NCBI GenBank assembly: GCA_027943335.1
Contig: BSBK01002054.1
Coordinates: forward strand, 508,501 to 572,500
Reading direction: 5' to 3'
Length of the DNA: 64,000 nt
Source of the DNA: Chamaecyparis obtusa
Taxonomy: Eukaryota > Streptophyta > Pinopsida > Cupressales > Cupressaceae
Under the pieces are notes generated by a model, which made no database searches, was not told the origin of the DNA, and worked only from the letters and a program-made list of their open reading frames with translations. Position 1 is the stretch's first letter. Every line of letters starts with the position of its first letter. A program made the position numbers and the translations under genes. Of this stretch, positions 37,638 to 51,200 are shown one piece after another.

Positions 37638-38092
37638 ACCACCTAGGAAGCACTCCTTCCTTTACTACACGTTACTCAGGTTGGTTTTCTCAAAAAGCTC
37701 CAAAATGCCTCACTAGGGCACCCAAGCCACAAGCTCTCAACACTATATACACATGACCCCAATCATCCACATTATCCACCATTCTGGCAACCTATCATTG
37801 AGATCCTAGTGTAGGAATCATGGCTCGGTCAAGCACCAGTGTTCGAGGAGAAATTTTCTATATCCTAGTTTTGGGTTGGGAAGCTATTCAGGAAGGGGGT
37901 TCTTGGTTTTCTTCTGGAATTGCAACTCCCTACTTCACTTCCTCATGTGTCGAGGAAGCACGTCTAGAGCCTCTTCCATATCTATGTGCTTGTCATGTAT
38001 AAGGGTATGCCCTACAACTTTAAATAAAATTTTAATGGGAAACATAATGGTTAAAGGTTCCAAGTGTTGAGAACTTGGCTCTGATACCAAAA
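37638..38092 (-). other. Element C interior, 5' part (leader and gag-like remnant)
   Basis: This piece was separated from 22731 by the insertion of B; ACCAC at 37638-37642 is the second half of B's target duplication. A weak minus-strand similarity to a gag start is possible (YGRGSRRASSTHEE), but no frame holds. It ends at the primer site. Confidence 0.6.
38078..38090 (-). other. Element C primer binding site (initiator Met tRNA)
   Basis: The minus strand reads TTGGTATCAGAGC, two bases from the LTR start at 38093 (TGTCATTCCC). It is the same primer type and nearly the same LTR start as in element A. Confidence 0.88.
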
Positions 38093-38198
38093 TGTCATTC
38101 CCAAAATCTAGGGCAAAAACACACCAACAATTTTTTTATAAATTTCATTAATTAACTGACATTGCAATAATAAATGATCAATATGATACTAGGTTTAC

Positions 38199-38231
38199 CC
38201 AAGTGTTGACAACTTGGCTTTGATACCAAAA
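38199..38231 (-). repeat. Second primer-site-like copy inside the element C LTR
   Basis: CCAAGTGTTGACAACTTGGC followed by TTTGATACC repeats the sequence at 38060-38090 with two changes, 139 bases away and inside the LTR. It suggests a local duplication of the leader and primer site or an aberrant priming event. Confidence 0.7.
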
Positions 38232-39350
38232 AGAAGTCAACTTAGAGACTATACTAAAAAATGATTATTATCTTAACCCGATTTAATTATCCTCCAAATA
38301 ACTAAATAATAATTAAAATGATAAGATAGTTTATTAGACAATTTAGCTCTCTTCCCAAGTTGCACTTATGTCCAACTTGACTAATAATTAATTTTGCATT
38401 AACGATAATTCTTTTTAAGAATATACGTGCTTTAACCTAACCCTCTTTTTTTAATAATAATTCCATTAATGAAACTTGTTTAATTACCCGATTAATTAAA
38501 TAATAAAGTTTTACCCTAAGAGGTAATTCCAATTAAAATTAACTTCATTAACGGTGGGAATAATATCTCAATAAAAAAATAATCAATAGTTTAGTCAATT
38601 TTCTATTAATCAAATTTCACCAATTATACCATCTATTTAATGTAGATGGAATACTAAGGTTTTGGAATAATTCAATTAAATAAACTGATTAAATTTAAAT
38701 CATTAGTACCATTTCATGACTTAAAATAAAGAGGACTAATAAATTAAATGATTAATCCGTTCTGCCCAAGATTCAAAAATTTAATATTAGATTAATTCCA
38801 ATAGTTACTAATTAAATAAACCCATAAAAAAGGCAACATGAAAAAGGAAAAAAACAATTCCCACAAAAATAACTAGTTCAAAATTTGAAATCCCACCCTA
38901 TTAAAATAATATTAAAGTTTATACAACCCTAATAGGGTTTATTTTCATCAAAAAGAACGAAAGAGAGAAAAGATGAGACATTTCAATGGGCTAACTTTTC
39001 TCTCTTCTTCTCTCCTCCTCAACCCTAACCCTAATCCAAAATTAGGGTTTGGGGAGGATTTTGGTATCCTTGCCATTCTTCCAATCTCTCCCTTCTCCTT
39101 CAATCTCCTTCTCTCTCCTTTCTTGCAAGGTTCTAATGGCGGATTTGGAGTGCAAAAGCTTCCTCAAAAAAGATCATGGAAGGTATTATTACATTAGGGT
39201 TGAGCATGCACATTTATTTTTTATTTAAAAAAAAAAACCCTAGTATAAAAATTTCTATGTTTACTAAATCTTATTTTCGTTTTGTTGTCTTTTTGTTGTA
39301 TTTTTTTTTTAAATAAATAATAATTAAAAATAAAAATTGAAATAACATAT

Positions 39351-39640
39351 GGGGGGGGGGGGGGGGGGGGGGTTGTGATTCCCCCAACCCCTCGCGGCCT
39401 CCTTGCCCCATGACTCCCATCACAGTGGGCAGCTACGTGGTGGTGTCGCGGCGACCACCACAACAGGGGACGTAGCCACTATGGTGGCACCGCCAGCGGC
39501 CACCACAACAGTGGCGGCAACCACTATTGTGGTGCCCGCAAGCACCCACAATAGAGGCCACAGTCACTATTGAGGGGCTGCGTCCCACCGGGTCAAACCC
39601 TTCCCCTATGGGGTTAGGGTTTCGACCCAAAAGTTTAGTT
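39351..39640. repeat. G(22) run and GC-rich 45-bp repeat island in the element C LTR
   Basis: A run of 22 G (39351-39372) is followed by a GC-rich block. A unit of about 45 bases recurs there: CCACCACAACAG at 39455 and 39500, a related CACCCACAATAG at 39543, and CCACTATGGTGG at 39476 versus CCACTATTGTGG at 39521. GTGGTGGT and ACCACCAC (39437-39461) can pair. Reading frames through it are repeat artefacts. Confidence 0.75.
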
Positions 39641-39829
39641 TTTTTTTTTTTTTAATAAAATTTTATTTTGTTGAATTGTTTTTATTTCATTTTTTTTTAT
39701 ATAAGTATTATTAATATAACTATGTACATATATACAAATATATGTTTTATCCATGCATATATATAGATTTATATAAAATTGTATATATAATGTATATATA
39801 TCTACCTTATTTTATAAAAGAAAAGCATG

Positions 39830-40007
<178 letters not shown>

Positions 40008-43000
40008 ATTATTATTACTATTAAAAAATAAAATAGATTTTTAAATCTTTAAATAACTTAATCATGGATATAAGATTTCGAAAACTACAACATTAAGACA
40101 CATAGATCTAAATTTTGAATGGAAGATGTACTAATGAGAATCTAAATTAAATGGCTTCAAATATACATATCATTATTTCCTTTTTTTGAACATACTAACT
40201 TAAGAATATCTATATATTTCACAATTAGAAACTCTCTAAAAATTAAAGATAAAAGCAGTAAATAAACTCCATTTTCATTCCCTTTCGAAACAAGAACTAG
40301 TAATGAAGTCACTCCCTTTTTTTTCTTTTTTCTTTTTTTAAAAAAATGAACAGAGGATGATTTTCTTCCTTTGCATAGAATAATATACAAATATAAAAGT
40401 CTGATTTTGTTTTGATACACATAAAGAAAAAACAACATCTAAAGTTTATTCATTTTGGAGTCATCTAGAAGAACTTTTAATCAAACAAATACCACTACTA
40501 GAACAAACATAATCTCCCTCTATTTGAATCACAAAGGATGTCTTAAATCCCTTTTTCTCATACAAGAAGGTAAATTTTGAAATCAGATTTCAACAATATA
40601 TTTCAATAATTCTTTCTTTCTTTCCTTAAAAATTTATATTGCAACTTACAATGTTAACTCTTCTTGCAAAAGAAGTTTACATAATAGGCAAAACACAAGC
40701 TCTCCTTTTTGAACCAAGCCATAAAACCTTCAAGAAATTTTGCAACACTTCAAACAATCTCTCTTCAAGAATCTCTTCTACATGTCCAAGCAACCTACAT
40801 GTTCTACAAAAATAATTGACCATGGGAGCTCACCTCCCATCCTAGGCCTTTACAAGGCCACCCCCGAGCTAGGAGAACTAGAAAACTAATAGGGGAACAT
40901 TCAACAAGAAACTTAGGAACAACAAGATCCAAACAAGAATGTATTCACATGAACTCCCATCCCAAGGGCTTACACAAAAAATCTCAATATGATTAAAAAA
41001 TGGGGTGAAGGTGGAACAAGTACTTAGGAGGAGAATGCCATAGATAAACCAAATTCAAATGCCTTCTCAAGGACACAAAAATACTCCCTCTTTTCTCATT
41101 ACAAAATCATAAAAAATAAAATACCTTATGACCCCCATATGGAAACATGCCAAAGCCTCCCATTATGACCCCCAAGAACAATGGCAACAAAGACCCCATA
41201 ATCTTTGCCATATTCCTCTCCTCCCTGAGGAGAGACTCTACAATCTCTAAGATGTCAAAATTCCCTTCACCCCAAGGCTACTCTTCCCTCCTAAGGGTGA
41301 GTTTGGCCTTGCACTCCCAAAACACATTCAAAACATGGTAACAAAGAAAAACTCCATGAAAACATACAACAAAACCTAACACCATTTTTACACAATAAAC
41401 ATAAAATAAGTAGATGAGATCACCGACCTTCACAATATGTTATGGCAAGGAGGTTGTAGAAGAGATTTCAAATCCCAGTCCTACTCCCTCCAAAAATTCT
41501 CCCTAATTCCTTAGTAGTCTCCAAAATTGGAGAGTGGGTGAACAACCTCCAAATCTTTGGGGATCCCCACTAAAAAGGCTCTACACCTCTCCCCAAAACC
41601 CCTTGGAAGAAGACAAATCAGTTATATTGGTTGATCTTCCCAACCCCTTACAAGGTCACTAAAAGTGGACTACAAAAAGGTAACTTTAAAAAAGGGAACA
41701 AGTAACTTGCACTCAAATAGAGGGTCCTCTAACAAAGACCTTGCTTCCAAGAGTTGATTTTCGTCCATCTTGGAAATCCAACTTTTGGAAGGGCTCCCAC
41801 GTCAACTATGAGTTGTTCTAGGGTTAAAAATGATTGTTATCCATAGGTATACCAAGTGGGCTTGCTAAATAAGGCCTAAAATTAACCCTAAGTGTCCTTT
41901 TAACCCCTCAAAACCCCCTCTAGAGTTTACCTATGGGTTCCAAGGGATGTGACATTACTCCAAGTTCTCTAACCAAGATGATATAACATTGGGATCCTAC
42001 AAGGTACTATCCTAGGTATGGTTGCAACCAATCATCTCCCAAATGGACATGTCATGCCACATAATCACAACACAAGTGTCAAGTGACACCACAAAATATC
42101 CACATCACAATACGCACTTGGCATGACTATTAGTGAAATATCAATTTACAATTTTCACATTGAATTTACCAACTTACAATTTAACTTATACTAAACATTT
42201 ACAATTACAAATTTAAAACACATTACTACAAGGTTGTGTCTTTTCATTGGACGCAACCTTGGTTTAACTCAAGCACATGGGATTGGTTCTAGTTCTCCTA
42301 ATTTATTTCCATGGTCAATTCCTATACAACTAAATTTGAACATCAGTAGCTCAAGAAATCATAAGCACATATCATTAATGGACATAAACATGAATTGAGA
42401 AATTGCCATATGCACAACATCTCACAAATCAAATTCAAAATCCAACATACCATCAATAAGTTTCACATTTTTCTCACAAGGAATTTGAGCATATCAATTA
42501 ACAAAATTTAATAATCTAACATTTAATTTTCAATGAAATCATGTCACATCATAATTAAAATCCCTAATTGTCATTAATCCCAATAATTCAAATTGGCATA
42601 TATATTCAATTACATCAACACAATAATTATTTAATAGACATTTCTACCTACTTAATCATGACTCATCTCAAATGAATAATTCACACCTTACCTAATGCAT
42701 GAAATTACATACACATAGAAAATAACATTTAAGCACCTAACATTTAATCTCATTAAAATTTACAACTCATCTTGTTATGAATTCAATTGCCTTGTTCCAA
42801 ATTGATGCACACAAAAAATACTCTCAATTACATTGTCATAATAATTGGTTGAATTAATTAACCCTAATGAAAACATAATGCATCCTAGAATCATTGACAT
42901 GAGTATGGAAGCAACTTGAAATAGTGTACATCTCAAAACAGAGTGGTCAGATCACTGCCCAAAAGAATATCAAACCATAATGCTCCAACATAGAGTATCT

Positions 43001-43400
43001 AAATACTAGGTCTATCATGAAGATAAATGAAATGCTAAGAAGGCTTGGTGTAGGGTCCCTCAAAATCTACCCATCACAACCCCAATGGTAGCCTCAAAAT
43101 GAGCACAAGAACAAACTAAACTAAGTTCATCTAGTGATGTTGACATAATGCATATCATAGGAAAAGTCACTGCATCACAAGATTGACTCCACCTATCACA
43201 TAGGATCAGTAGTATACTACCAAAATAACATCTGGAGTCACTGAGTCAATGTAGGGCATCCAAAAATAATGGTATAAAATAAGATCACCTTGATGGTACA
43301 CCCTCACATGGGTCCAACATGAACACACACATCAAACGTGAAGGCCAAAGCAACACTCATCTGGATGTCTTGCAAAAAGGAAAACAAGGGTGGCACCACA

Positions 43401-44803
43401 TCTCCCCCTCAAAGGATTAGGATTACTCCTAGAAGCCAACAAGTCAAACCAAAGGAAACACTCTACGTGCAAGGTCTATACCTATCTTCCTCTCAAGACA
43501 ACCTAACACAACATATCCCTCCCAATTGACCCAAAAAATGCAGAAGAGATACATCAAACATAAGAGAGCATCACAACTCTCACGAGGCCCTTCAATCATG
43601 GTGCAACACATGCTAGGAGGAAACTTCTAATCATGGCCTTCACCACATAAGGTGTAACTCCACCTCTTATACTCCACCTAGAAGAACTCAAAAGAAACCA
43701 CTATCCTCTGAGACATCTCTAAGGTCGAAGCACCAATAGCTTCCAATTCATTAACTTGGGACCAAGGAACAAAATCCTCTTACCAAAATTGCACTCTTCT
43801 AAGGGATACTACATCCCAATCAAGTCTACCAAAGGATAAAACACATAACATTTCCTCACTCAAGTAAGAGAATGCCCAAAATAGAGGCCCAGTAGTGCAC
43901 TCCTTCTATTATAGGAATAAATAGAGCACCTTTGAAATTCAAAGCATAAGATCAACATGATTTAATAATGACGAGAGGTCAAATGTCCTTGTTTAATAGG
44001 GTCACTTACCCAGCTAGAACTTAGTCTTACCTACCAGAAGGTGGAAATGAGTCCAATTAGTGGGTGACCACTTACTCTCATCCTCAAACTCAAACCTTAG
44101 ATGGTTAAATAAGGCTAAGAATACTATGTCCTACTAACTAAAGCTTACAAATACCACAAACAAGACCATTCTCTATAAAATCCAATTTATAACATGGAGT
44201 CTCACCAAGAGGGAACAACTTATTCCATACAATATCATATCTACATATAGTCATAAAGGTATAAGCATACCAGGGTCATCAAGACCCACAACATGGATCA
44301 AACTCCAAAGTGAACTAAGTCACACCTAACGACCTATCATAACAATGCTAAGAAGGGGAAACATTCTTGCTTCCAAAACACATCATGGAATCAAGAAGGA
44401 ACCCCACTAAGAATGCATGCTAGTACCAAAGAAATAATTTCAATGCTTGAACGTTACCGCATAATCCATGCAAGGACATAACCCAAAGTGACATTTCTAC
44501 ACTAATTCTACTATTTTACCAATAGAGGTCTGCTAACCTCCATCCATTTGATTAATGTTCATGCTACTATAGTCCTTTCTACTTCAATAATTTAAGTGGG
44601 ATGGAGGTCATACACCACAGATCTACTATGACACAGGCATAATTTAGTATGTTCTCCCAGGTGTTCTCCTTCATACGTTCTAACTTTGGTCCTCAATGAA
44701 CATGATAGAGTCACAGACAAAAGACTGGTCAACAATTTATAAAAAAAATTCAGAATAGTCACCATGATCAAAAAGGTAAATCCAAATGGGGAACCATTAA
44801 TTA
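43401..44803 (-). other. Second, truncated element C interior
   Basis: It matches 19903-21463 in order and orientation, starting with a polypurine tract beside the LTR. About 155 bases present at roughly 21083-21236 are missing near 44582. Similarity stops at 44803, where copia sequence begins. No gene is seen. Confidence 0.82.
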
Positions 44804-44825
44804 CATAGAGAAATCAGATGGATCT

Positions 44826-45953
44826 GCATTGACAAAGACATGGAGATGGTGTGCAAGTTGCAAAAGGAATTGTATGGACTAAAACAAGCACCTAGAGCAT
44901 GGTATGAAAGATTACACTATTATCTCATCAAGATCAATTTCCAAAGAACAAGTGAAGATAACAATGTATACTTGAAGGTTGAAGGTGATAAGATACTATT
45001 AGGTGAAGTGTTTATGGATGAAATAATATTTGGAGTAGATGATGAAATGAGTTTAGCATTTGTCGAAGAGATGAAGGAGTTTGATATGTCAATGATAGGA
45101 GAAATTAAGTTCTTTATTGGATTGCAAATTTCACAACTGAAGGATGGTATCTATATCAGTTAGTCCAAGTACATAAAGGAAGTACTAAAGAACTTTGGAA
45201 TGGAATATTTCAAGCCAATTGGAACCCCTATGGTGATAGGATGCAAGCTATCTAAGGATGATGAGTCAAGTACAGTGGATGTAACTCTATACAGATCCAT
45301 GATTGGTAAGTTGCATTATGTTGTTCATAGTAGACCAGAAATTTCACAAGAAGTTGGTATAGTGGTTAGATTTCAAGATAATCCTAAGGAATCTCACATA
45401 GTAGTGGTGTAGAGGATATTTAGGTACTTGAAAGGGACAAAATTCTATGGTCTTTGGTATGCCCACAAAGGTGATTTCTCTTTGAGTATTTTTATTGATG
45501 TGGATTGGGTAGGAAACGTTGATGATAGAAATAGTACAAGTGAAGGAGCATTATTTATAGGAGGAAGACTTGTGTGATGGACAAGTAAGAAGAAAAATTG
45601 AATCTACCAATCTACTATAGAAGCTAAGTATGCAGCAACAAATATAAACTATACACATATAGCATAAATGAACTAGATCCTAGAAGGTATCAAAGAGAAG
45701 GTAACTGAATTGGTGACTATATTATGTGATAATACAAGTAAAATTAATATTTCAAAGAACTTGGTGATACATTCTAATACAAAGCATATTACAATAAAGT
45801 ATCATTTCTTAAGAGAGCAAGGGCAGGAAAAGGTAGTCAAGTTGGAATATGTGCCAACTAAGGAGTAGCTAGTAGATATATTTACTAAGCCATTACCTAA
45901 AGATACTTTTGAGTATCTAATAGGTAAGTTACGGGTTATTCCCCTACTTGAAT
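44826..45953 (+). pseudogene. pol: Copia reverse transcriptase and RNase H (3' part, degenerate)
   Basis: The frame opens with CKLQKELYGLKQAPRAWYER, the hallmark copia RT block. The active site reads VFMDEIIFG where YVDD is usual, so the second Asp has become Glu. Next come IGEIKFFIGLQISQ, YRSMIGKLHYVVHSRPEISQ and, after a stop at 45410, the RNase H part with YLKGTKFYGLWY, DWVGNVDDRNSTSEG and TIEAKYAA. The end shows YVPTKE then LVDIFTKPLPKDTFEYL, the usual copia C-terminus, with a stop in place of Gln. In-frame stops occur near 45161, 45410, 45577, 45600, 45666 and 45867. The enzyme cannot be functional. Confidence 0.88.
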
Positions 45954-46264
45954 GACACTAAGATGTTGTTGTAAGCATCAATATAATGGAATCATTGAAT
46001 ATATTTCACTATTGGATTGATGTTAAAGGGGACTACTCCTTAGGGGGAGTAGTTAGAGGCAAAGGAAGATGTTACATCAATAGATGACCTATGTGACACC
46101 TTTGGCATTGTTGTCAAAAGGGGAGAAGAATACTAGAAGAACCAAATGAAGACATAAGGGGAGAAGACTAGGAAGATCAAGACAAGAAGTTTGGTGCATC
46201 AGCTAAGGGGGATAAATTGTTATCAAATCAATGTGGTGTTTCCATCAATGTCAAAGGGGGAGAT

Positions 46265-47650
46265 TTTTGGCATAACTAGTGCAGAGCTTGATTGAGTGTT
46301 GATTGGCATAGGTTTGATGTCAACTAAGTATTGTGTTGGTTGACAATGAGTTGACAAGGGTTTGAGTTGTTGAATCCAATGTGTGGTGAGTATGTGAAGG
46401 AATGAGAGTGTGCGGTCGGAGAGGAAGACTCAATGATGTTTCATGTTGTTGTATGTATGACCATAGTGGCTAGAAATAAGTATGTAGAGAGTTATGATCG
46501 ATTGAAGTACATTAGGGAAGACAAAATACATACAATGAATGATTTGATTATTCTATCAAATTAGTATGGATCCAAGTGTTGTGGTCATGCTGCGTTTATC
46601 TTGACTAGGATATGTTATTGATACTTTGATCACTATAGGTTTGGATTACTACAAGGCATCATTTCAGCTGATAGAAGATCACTCTATGCTAGATATCAAA
46701 ATGTTTGAATAGGTTTGACCAATTGATGTTAGATTGATGAGTGATGATGATGTGGTTAGTTGTGGTGGATCTCTTTGTGATCTAGGTGGCATGGTGACAT
46801 GGCATAATAGATGTGTAATTGTGATTTTCTATTTCATTATTCGAGGTGATAAGATCTATCAAGTTTTGGAAGCATGTTGGGGAAGTCAAATAAAGTTTGA
46901 ATATTCTTATTTTAAATCAATGTGAGATGAATCTTGTGGCTGACCTAAATTTGTAATCAAATATTCTAGATTGATAATACGTTTAAGGGTTCAAGGATCA
47001 AGTGGGAATTATTAAAATTAAAATTTAATATGTTTTTTAAGGAGGCTAAGGCCCTAATGAACATGTAATGTATTTATATGTAATTTAATGAATTATGCAA
47101 GTGTAGATCATGGATGTGAAGGTGCGGTTGAGTGAAGAGAAAACATTGTATACAAGAGAAGAAGTGTTTGTGATTAATTGGATTTGAAAAAATAGTGGAG
47201 AAGTGCTACACCGAGATCATTGTACTTGTTGATTCTTAATAGTTTATGTGAGAAAATCCCTTAACTGGGTAGTTCCTAACACGTATGAATTTGTAAATAT
47301 TTTAACTAGGTGGCTCTTTAATTAAGATTTGAAATCCTTTAAGAAGGTTACTCCTAACAGGGTAAGCTCCTAGCAGGGCTAGCAGTAAATCCCTTAACCA
47401 GGTGACTCCTAATAGGGTCTGTTCCTAACCGAACATTTGTAAAGCTCCTTATGGGGGCTAGGCCTTTAACATGACACATTTCAGAAGAGTGCAAATTATT
47501 AGTGGGTGTTAATTCCCACTGTGGTTTTTTGCTTTGACCAATGGTTTCCATGATAAAAATCTTGGTTTTCTTGTATTGCATGTTTGGATGGTTTGTTGTT
47601 TATTGCTGCATAAGTTATATGTTGATGAATGTTATTGAATGGTTGATGAA
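46265..47650 (+). repeat. Copia 3' LTR (ends approximate)
   Basis: It follows the polypurine tract with TTTTTGGCATAACTAGTG. Its last part holds short repeats of the form CTCCTAAnAGGGT (47340-47430) and a CCCACTGTGGTTTTTTGC segment like the end of many copia LTRs. The right limit is an estimate because no second LTR is present. Confidence 0.55.
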
Positions 47651-47689
47651 AATTTTGGATTTGGTAGATTACTGATTCACTCCCATCTC

Positions 47690-48908
47690 AGTAATCTCAT
47701 ACCTTATAATACTAACAATATCCCTCATCCAAACCACGAGACTCAAAATAGGATCACAATATCTATATGGTTTTGTCATATGAGAAATCCCTAAAGGAAT
47801 AAGATAAATGGGTGCTCCAAAACAAAGGGGTACAACACCATTCTCTCCCTTGTCCAAAATAGAATCAATAACTTAAAAAAATGGATGATTTCTCAACTTC
47901 TCCACACTTCTATGCTCTCAAGAGATACCATTATCTTCTAACAACTTGTCAAGCTTCTCAGTTCCTTTATTGAGTTATAAAACCTTACCCTTCTCTTCAC
48001 CAAGGAATCTTTAGTAATGTGTTTCAAAGTTTTCCATTTCTTTCAATTCTCCACTATCGATTCTATTTCAAAGTCTTGAATCCATATCTCCTCAAGGGAG
48101 ATGATATTAATCACTGAAGGAGGAGGTGGAAGATACCTAAAGAGAATAGATACTAATATCCTTTTTCTCCATTACTTCATCTGCAAAAATAAACTTCCCT
48201 AACTTATGCCCAAGGAGCCTCAAAGTATTTGGGTGTCTATATTCACTCGAAAAGTTGTAGAACTTGAACCAAACAAGGAATTCTTCCAACTAGGTTTTAA
48301 TAGCATCAAAATTTGGAGACCAATCCTTAAGGAAACACCCTAATTCCCCATCAAATACAGTCCACCATTTAAAATCCATTATTTATCAAATGGATCTGGA
48401 CAAGCAACAAGATAAAACCCATTTGGAAGAGTATCAAGTGTAGTCCTTACCCTATTAATCATTGCACCATTTTTACCCTCAGTTAGGTAATTTGACCATC
48501 CTCTAGACCATTTCATGAAGAAATCCTTTACCTTCATCATCGAAACTTCATCCTTCCATTCCTTATTTTCAATATGCATAGATATAGAAGTGATGTTTAG
48601 TTCCAGGTTCTCTACGCCAACTTTACGTTTCTCTTTCACCCTCCAAAAATTTTGCTCAATGTTCTTGAAAGGATTCAGAGGGATATTCATCCCTTTTTGT
48701 AACCCCACATAAGCTTGACCTCCATTACACACCTGTCCTTGTGACTACTTTTCTGACAACCATTTGGAAACACCAACAATTTGATCCTCTCAAACCCTGC
48801 TAGGAGGGCGCTATGCATGATTATGAAAACCTTATCTATGATTCCCTGCCATCTTTTTTTTCCACCATTGTACCATAAAAGCCCTAGCCATCCATTTCCT
48901 AGAGCCAT
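47690..48908 (-). pseudogene. LINE-like ORF1 fragment with DUF4283 domain
   Basis: The minus strand shows, in order: GWLGLLWYNGGKKRWQGIID (48900-48840), VKDFFMKWSRGWSNYLTEG (about 48500), NGFYLVACPDPFDK then WILNGG (about 48380), and after a frameshift WTVFDGELGCFLKDWSPNFD. Then come FLVWFKFYNFSSEY and LRLLGHKLGKFIFAD. The pattern of Trp and Gly around the GGPW-like site matches DUF4283, found in ORF1 of plant L1-type LINEs and in related zinc-knuckle proteins. No ORF2 (endonuclease and RT) adjoins it. The frame is broken by stops at 48379 and a frameshift just after. It might instead derive from a host zinc-knuckle gene. Confidence 0.62.
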
Positions 48909-48990
48909 CTAACTGTTGTCTTAAAAATCATTTTCTTACTCAAATAGGTATTTATTACATAAATTATAATGTAGAATGAATAGTGGTGGT

Positions 48991-50225
48991 TGATGTGTGT
49001 GTGAATTTTGTACCTAGCTGTAGACACAACACTTTAGTAAAACATTAGAGGTTAGTTAAAATCAAAATCATGCATTGAAATGGAAACTAATCTAACCAGG
49101 TGATTTACTGCCTTCTAGTAGATGCGAGTATGTATTCTTAGATTGGACCGAGATCAATGACCTTGACAACACCTAAACTAAGGATTTGAATGCAGAATCT
49201 AGATATGAGATGAATGCAAATTAATCTATATTTTTGGATTTTCTATGCAATAAGATGAGATAAACTGATATGAATCTACTCTATATGAGAAACTAATATG
49301 ACATGCAATTAATCTAACAATGATATGAATGCTTAAAACAATGAAAATCTCACAACAACTTTGATTCGCAAAGATTGATTCTTCGATCACCAATTCACCA
49401 GCGTGAGGATGTAATTCGTGGATGGATCCAAAATGAAGAGCTGAGGCCTTAATTTATAGAAATCTAGGACTTTGGAGGTGCATGGAAAATGCCATAAATC
49501 ACTCTTGATAAACTCAGTTTGATTTTTGAATTATCAAGAATTTAGAGATAGATTAACTCACAAAATCATGCAAATCAACTTTTTGATTTAAATTAGAAGT
49601 TGAGATCAGCTTTCAACTCAAAAGAGAGTTGAGTTCATTTTTAAAACAACTTGAATTGATTTTCTGATTTAAAGTTTAATTATTTTTTGGATGTGCATAA
49701 TTAATTATGAATTAATTTAATAAATAAAGTGATTTATCCTCAACTTAACTGATTTTAAAAATAAAACAATTGATTTATGGGCTAATCAATTATTAAATCA
49801 AACTTTTATTCAAAAACTATATTATTAAATTTGACAATTGACATTAATTAATTAAATAAGAATTTAATCAATTAGTCATAGGATATTTGATTTATTGTAA
49901 AAATGAAATAATACAATTTAGGAATAAATATAATTAAATCCAATTAAATAATTAAGTGGCAGTATTAAATCTAATTAATTAAATATTTAGAATATTCAAT
50001 TAATCAAACTTTAGGATAAATAAGATTTATCACCAAATAATCATTAAATTAAAGATAATTAGGATAAATAGGAATGAGGAATATTCCCCTATGCAGAATT
50101 TAGGATAATCAATTACGATTTGATAATGTGCAGATGTGCCTTAGGTTAGGACTTCGATGTCGATTTCATTCAAATTGTCGATGTAGGAGGTTAATGAACT
50201 TATAGCTCATTTTTGGGGTATTACA
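48991..50225 (-). repeat. Element E 3' LTR
   Basis: The right end GGGGTATTACA is followed by a polypurine-tract complement, which fixes the inner edge. The left edge is an estimate at TGATGTGTGTGTGAATTTTG, about 30 bases after the last position that fits the LINE fragment. A minus-strand TATA-like CTATAAAT lies near 49454-49461. No second copy is in the window for confirmation. Confidence 0.65.
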
Positions 50226-50239
50226 TTTTGCCCCTCTTT
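50226..50239 (-). other. Element E polypurine tract
   Basis: The minus strand reads AAAGAGGGGCAAAA directly before the LTR start TGTAATACCCC. Confidence 0.78.
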
Positions 50240-51200
50240 GAATTGCTGTGCGAAGCGCAGTGGTTCAAAGACAGTCTATGTATGATGTTGAAACTGATGT
50301 TTGAAATTGAAATTGATATGGAACATAAATTGATTGAAAGATTCGAAGATATTAGGTCCTGAATGACCACAGATAATGTTAACTATAACAACAAATGAAC
50401 CGATGATTGCGAAAAAGTGTCAAAATGCTTGATTCTAAACCTTATGATTGTGAAGAAGTGAGTGACCAATTCCAGACCCGATTGTCAATAAGAATCACAT
50501 TGGTATCACATATGAACCCTTCAGTTACGAAGAACCAAGGAAATAACACTAATGTACTGATGGTTACGAAAAAATGATATAGTTTAAAAGATTAAGAGAA
50601 TACCAGATTGATATGGATCTCGTTGAATCTAATATGCCCCAAGCGATGATTGATTTGCCCCAAGCGATGAGGTCTTTTTGATGAATTAGCAACTAGAAGT
50701 GGTTGTTGTCTTGATTACTGAGGAAAGATATGATTTCAAATTTAGATTATAGACTTTGAATGATGTGTAATACCATGCCCCCTTCAGGATAAAAATTGAA
50801 ATCTGACAAGAGAAGTCAGCGTTTGAATAGTTCAGAAGCATGTTAATTGATTTGAGAAGTGGTTATACACATCCGAGAACGCATTCTACATCGTTTGGAG
50901 GTCCAGAAGACCAAGTTTGACTAGGTTTGACCATGAGTTGACCATGGTTGACCAAGTTGAAATTTTGATAGTTTGATGTAAGATAATCAATTAAGTTGAA
51001 TACTGGATTTCTTTGATGATTAAAGATTGATTATGCAAGTAGTACACCGTTCGGGGTCTGAAAATTTTAAATCATGATTTTGACATAGTAAATGATCTCA
51101 GATTTTGATTTTGATCCCGAAAATAGGTTTAGAACGTCGAAATTAGCTAGGGGTGCAATTTTTGTGAAAAACAGAGGACTTTTGAAAATTAGGTCAAAAG
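50240..51200. other. Element E 3' region, non-coding
   Basis: Almost 1 kb between the LTR and the plus-strand TATA box. I saw no frame with a recognisable domain. Short repeats such as GCCCCAAGCGATGA (50636 and 50661) occur. It probably contains upstream control sequence for the antisense gene. Confidence 0.5.

Larger units (their letters stand above)
44804..47650 (+). mobile_element. Ty1/copia element, 3' part only
   Basis: This fragment on the plus strand begins inside RT and runs through RNase H, a polypurine tract (TCAAAGGGGGAGA near 46251) and an LTR-like tail (about 46265-47650). It is the only clearly plus-strand retroelement in the window. It lacks gag, protease, integrase and most of RT, so it is either truncated on insertion or cut by rearrangement at the 44803 junction with element C. 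Family assignment beyond copia is not possible by eye. Confidence 0.8.

Noticed and set aside
46734..47581. Short frames in the copia tail
   Set aside because: They lie in the LTR, lack domains and differ in strand.
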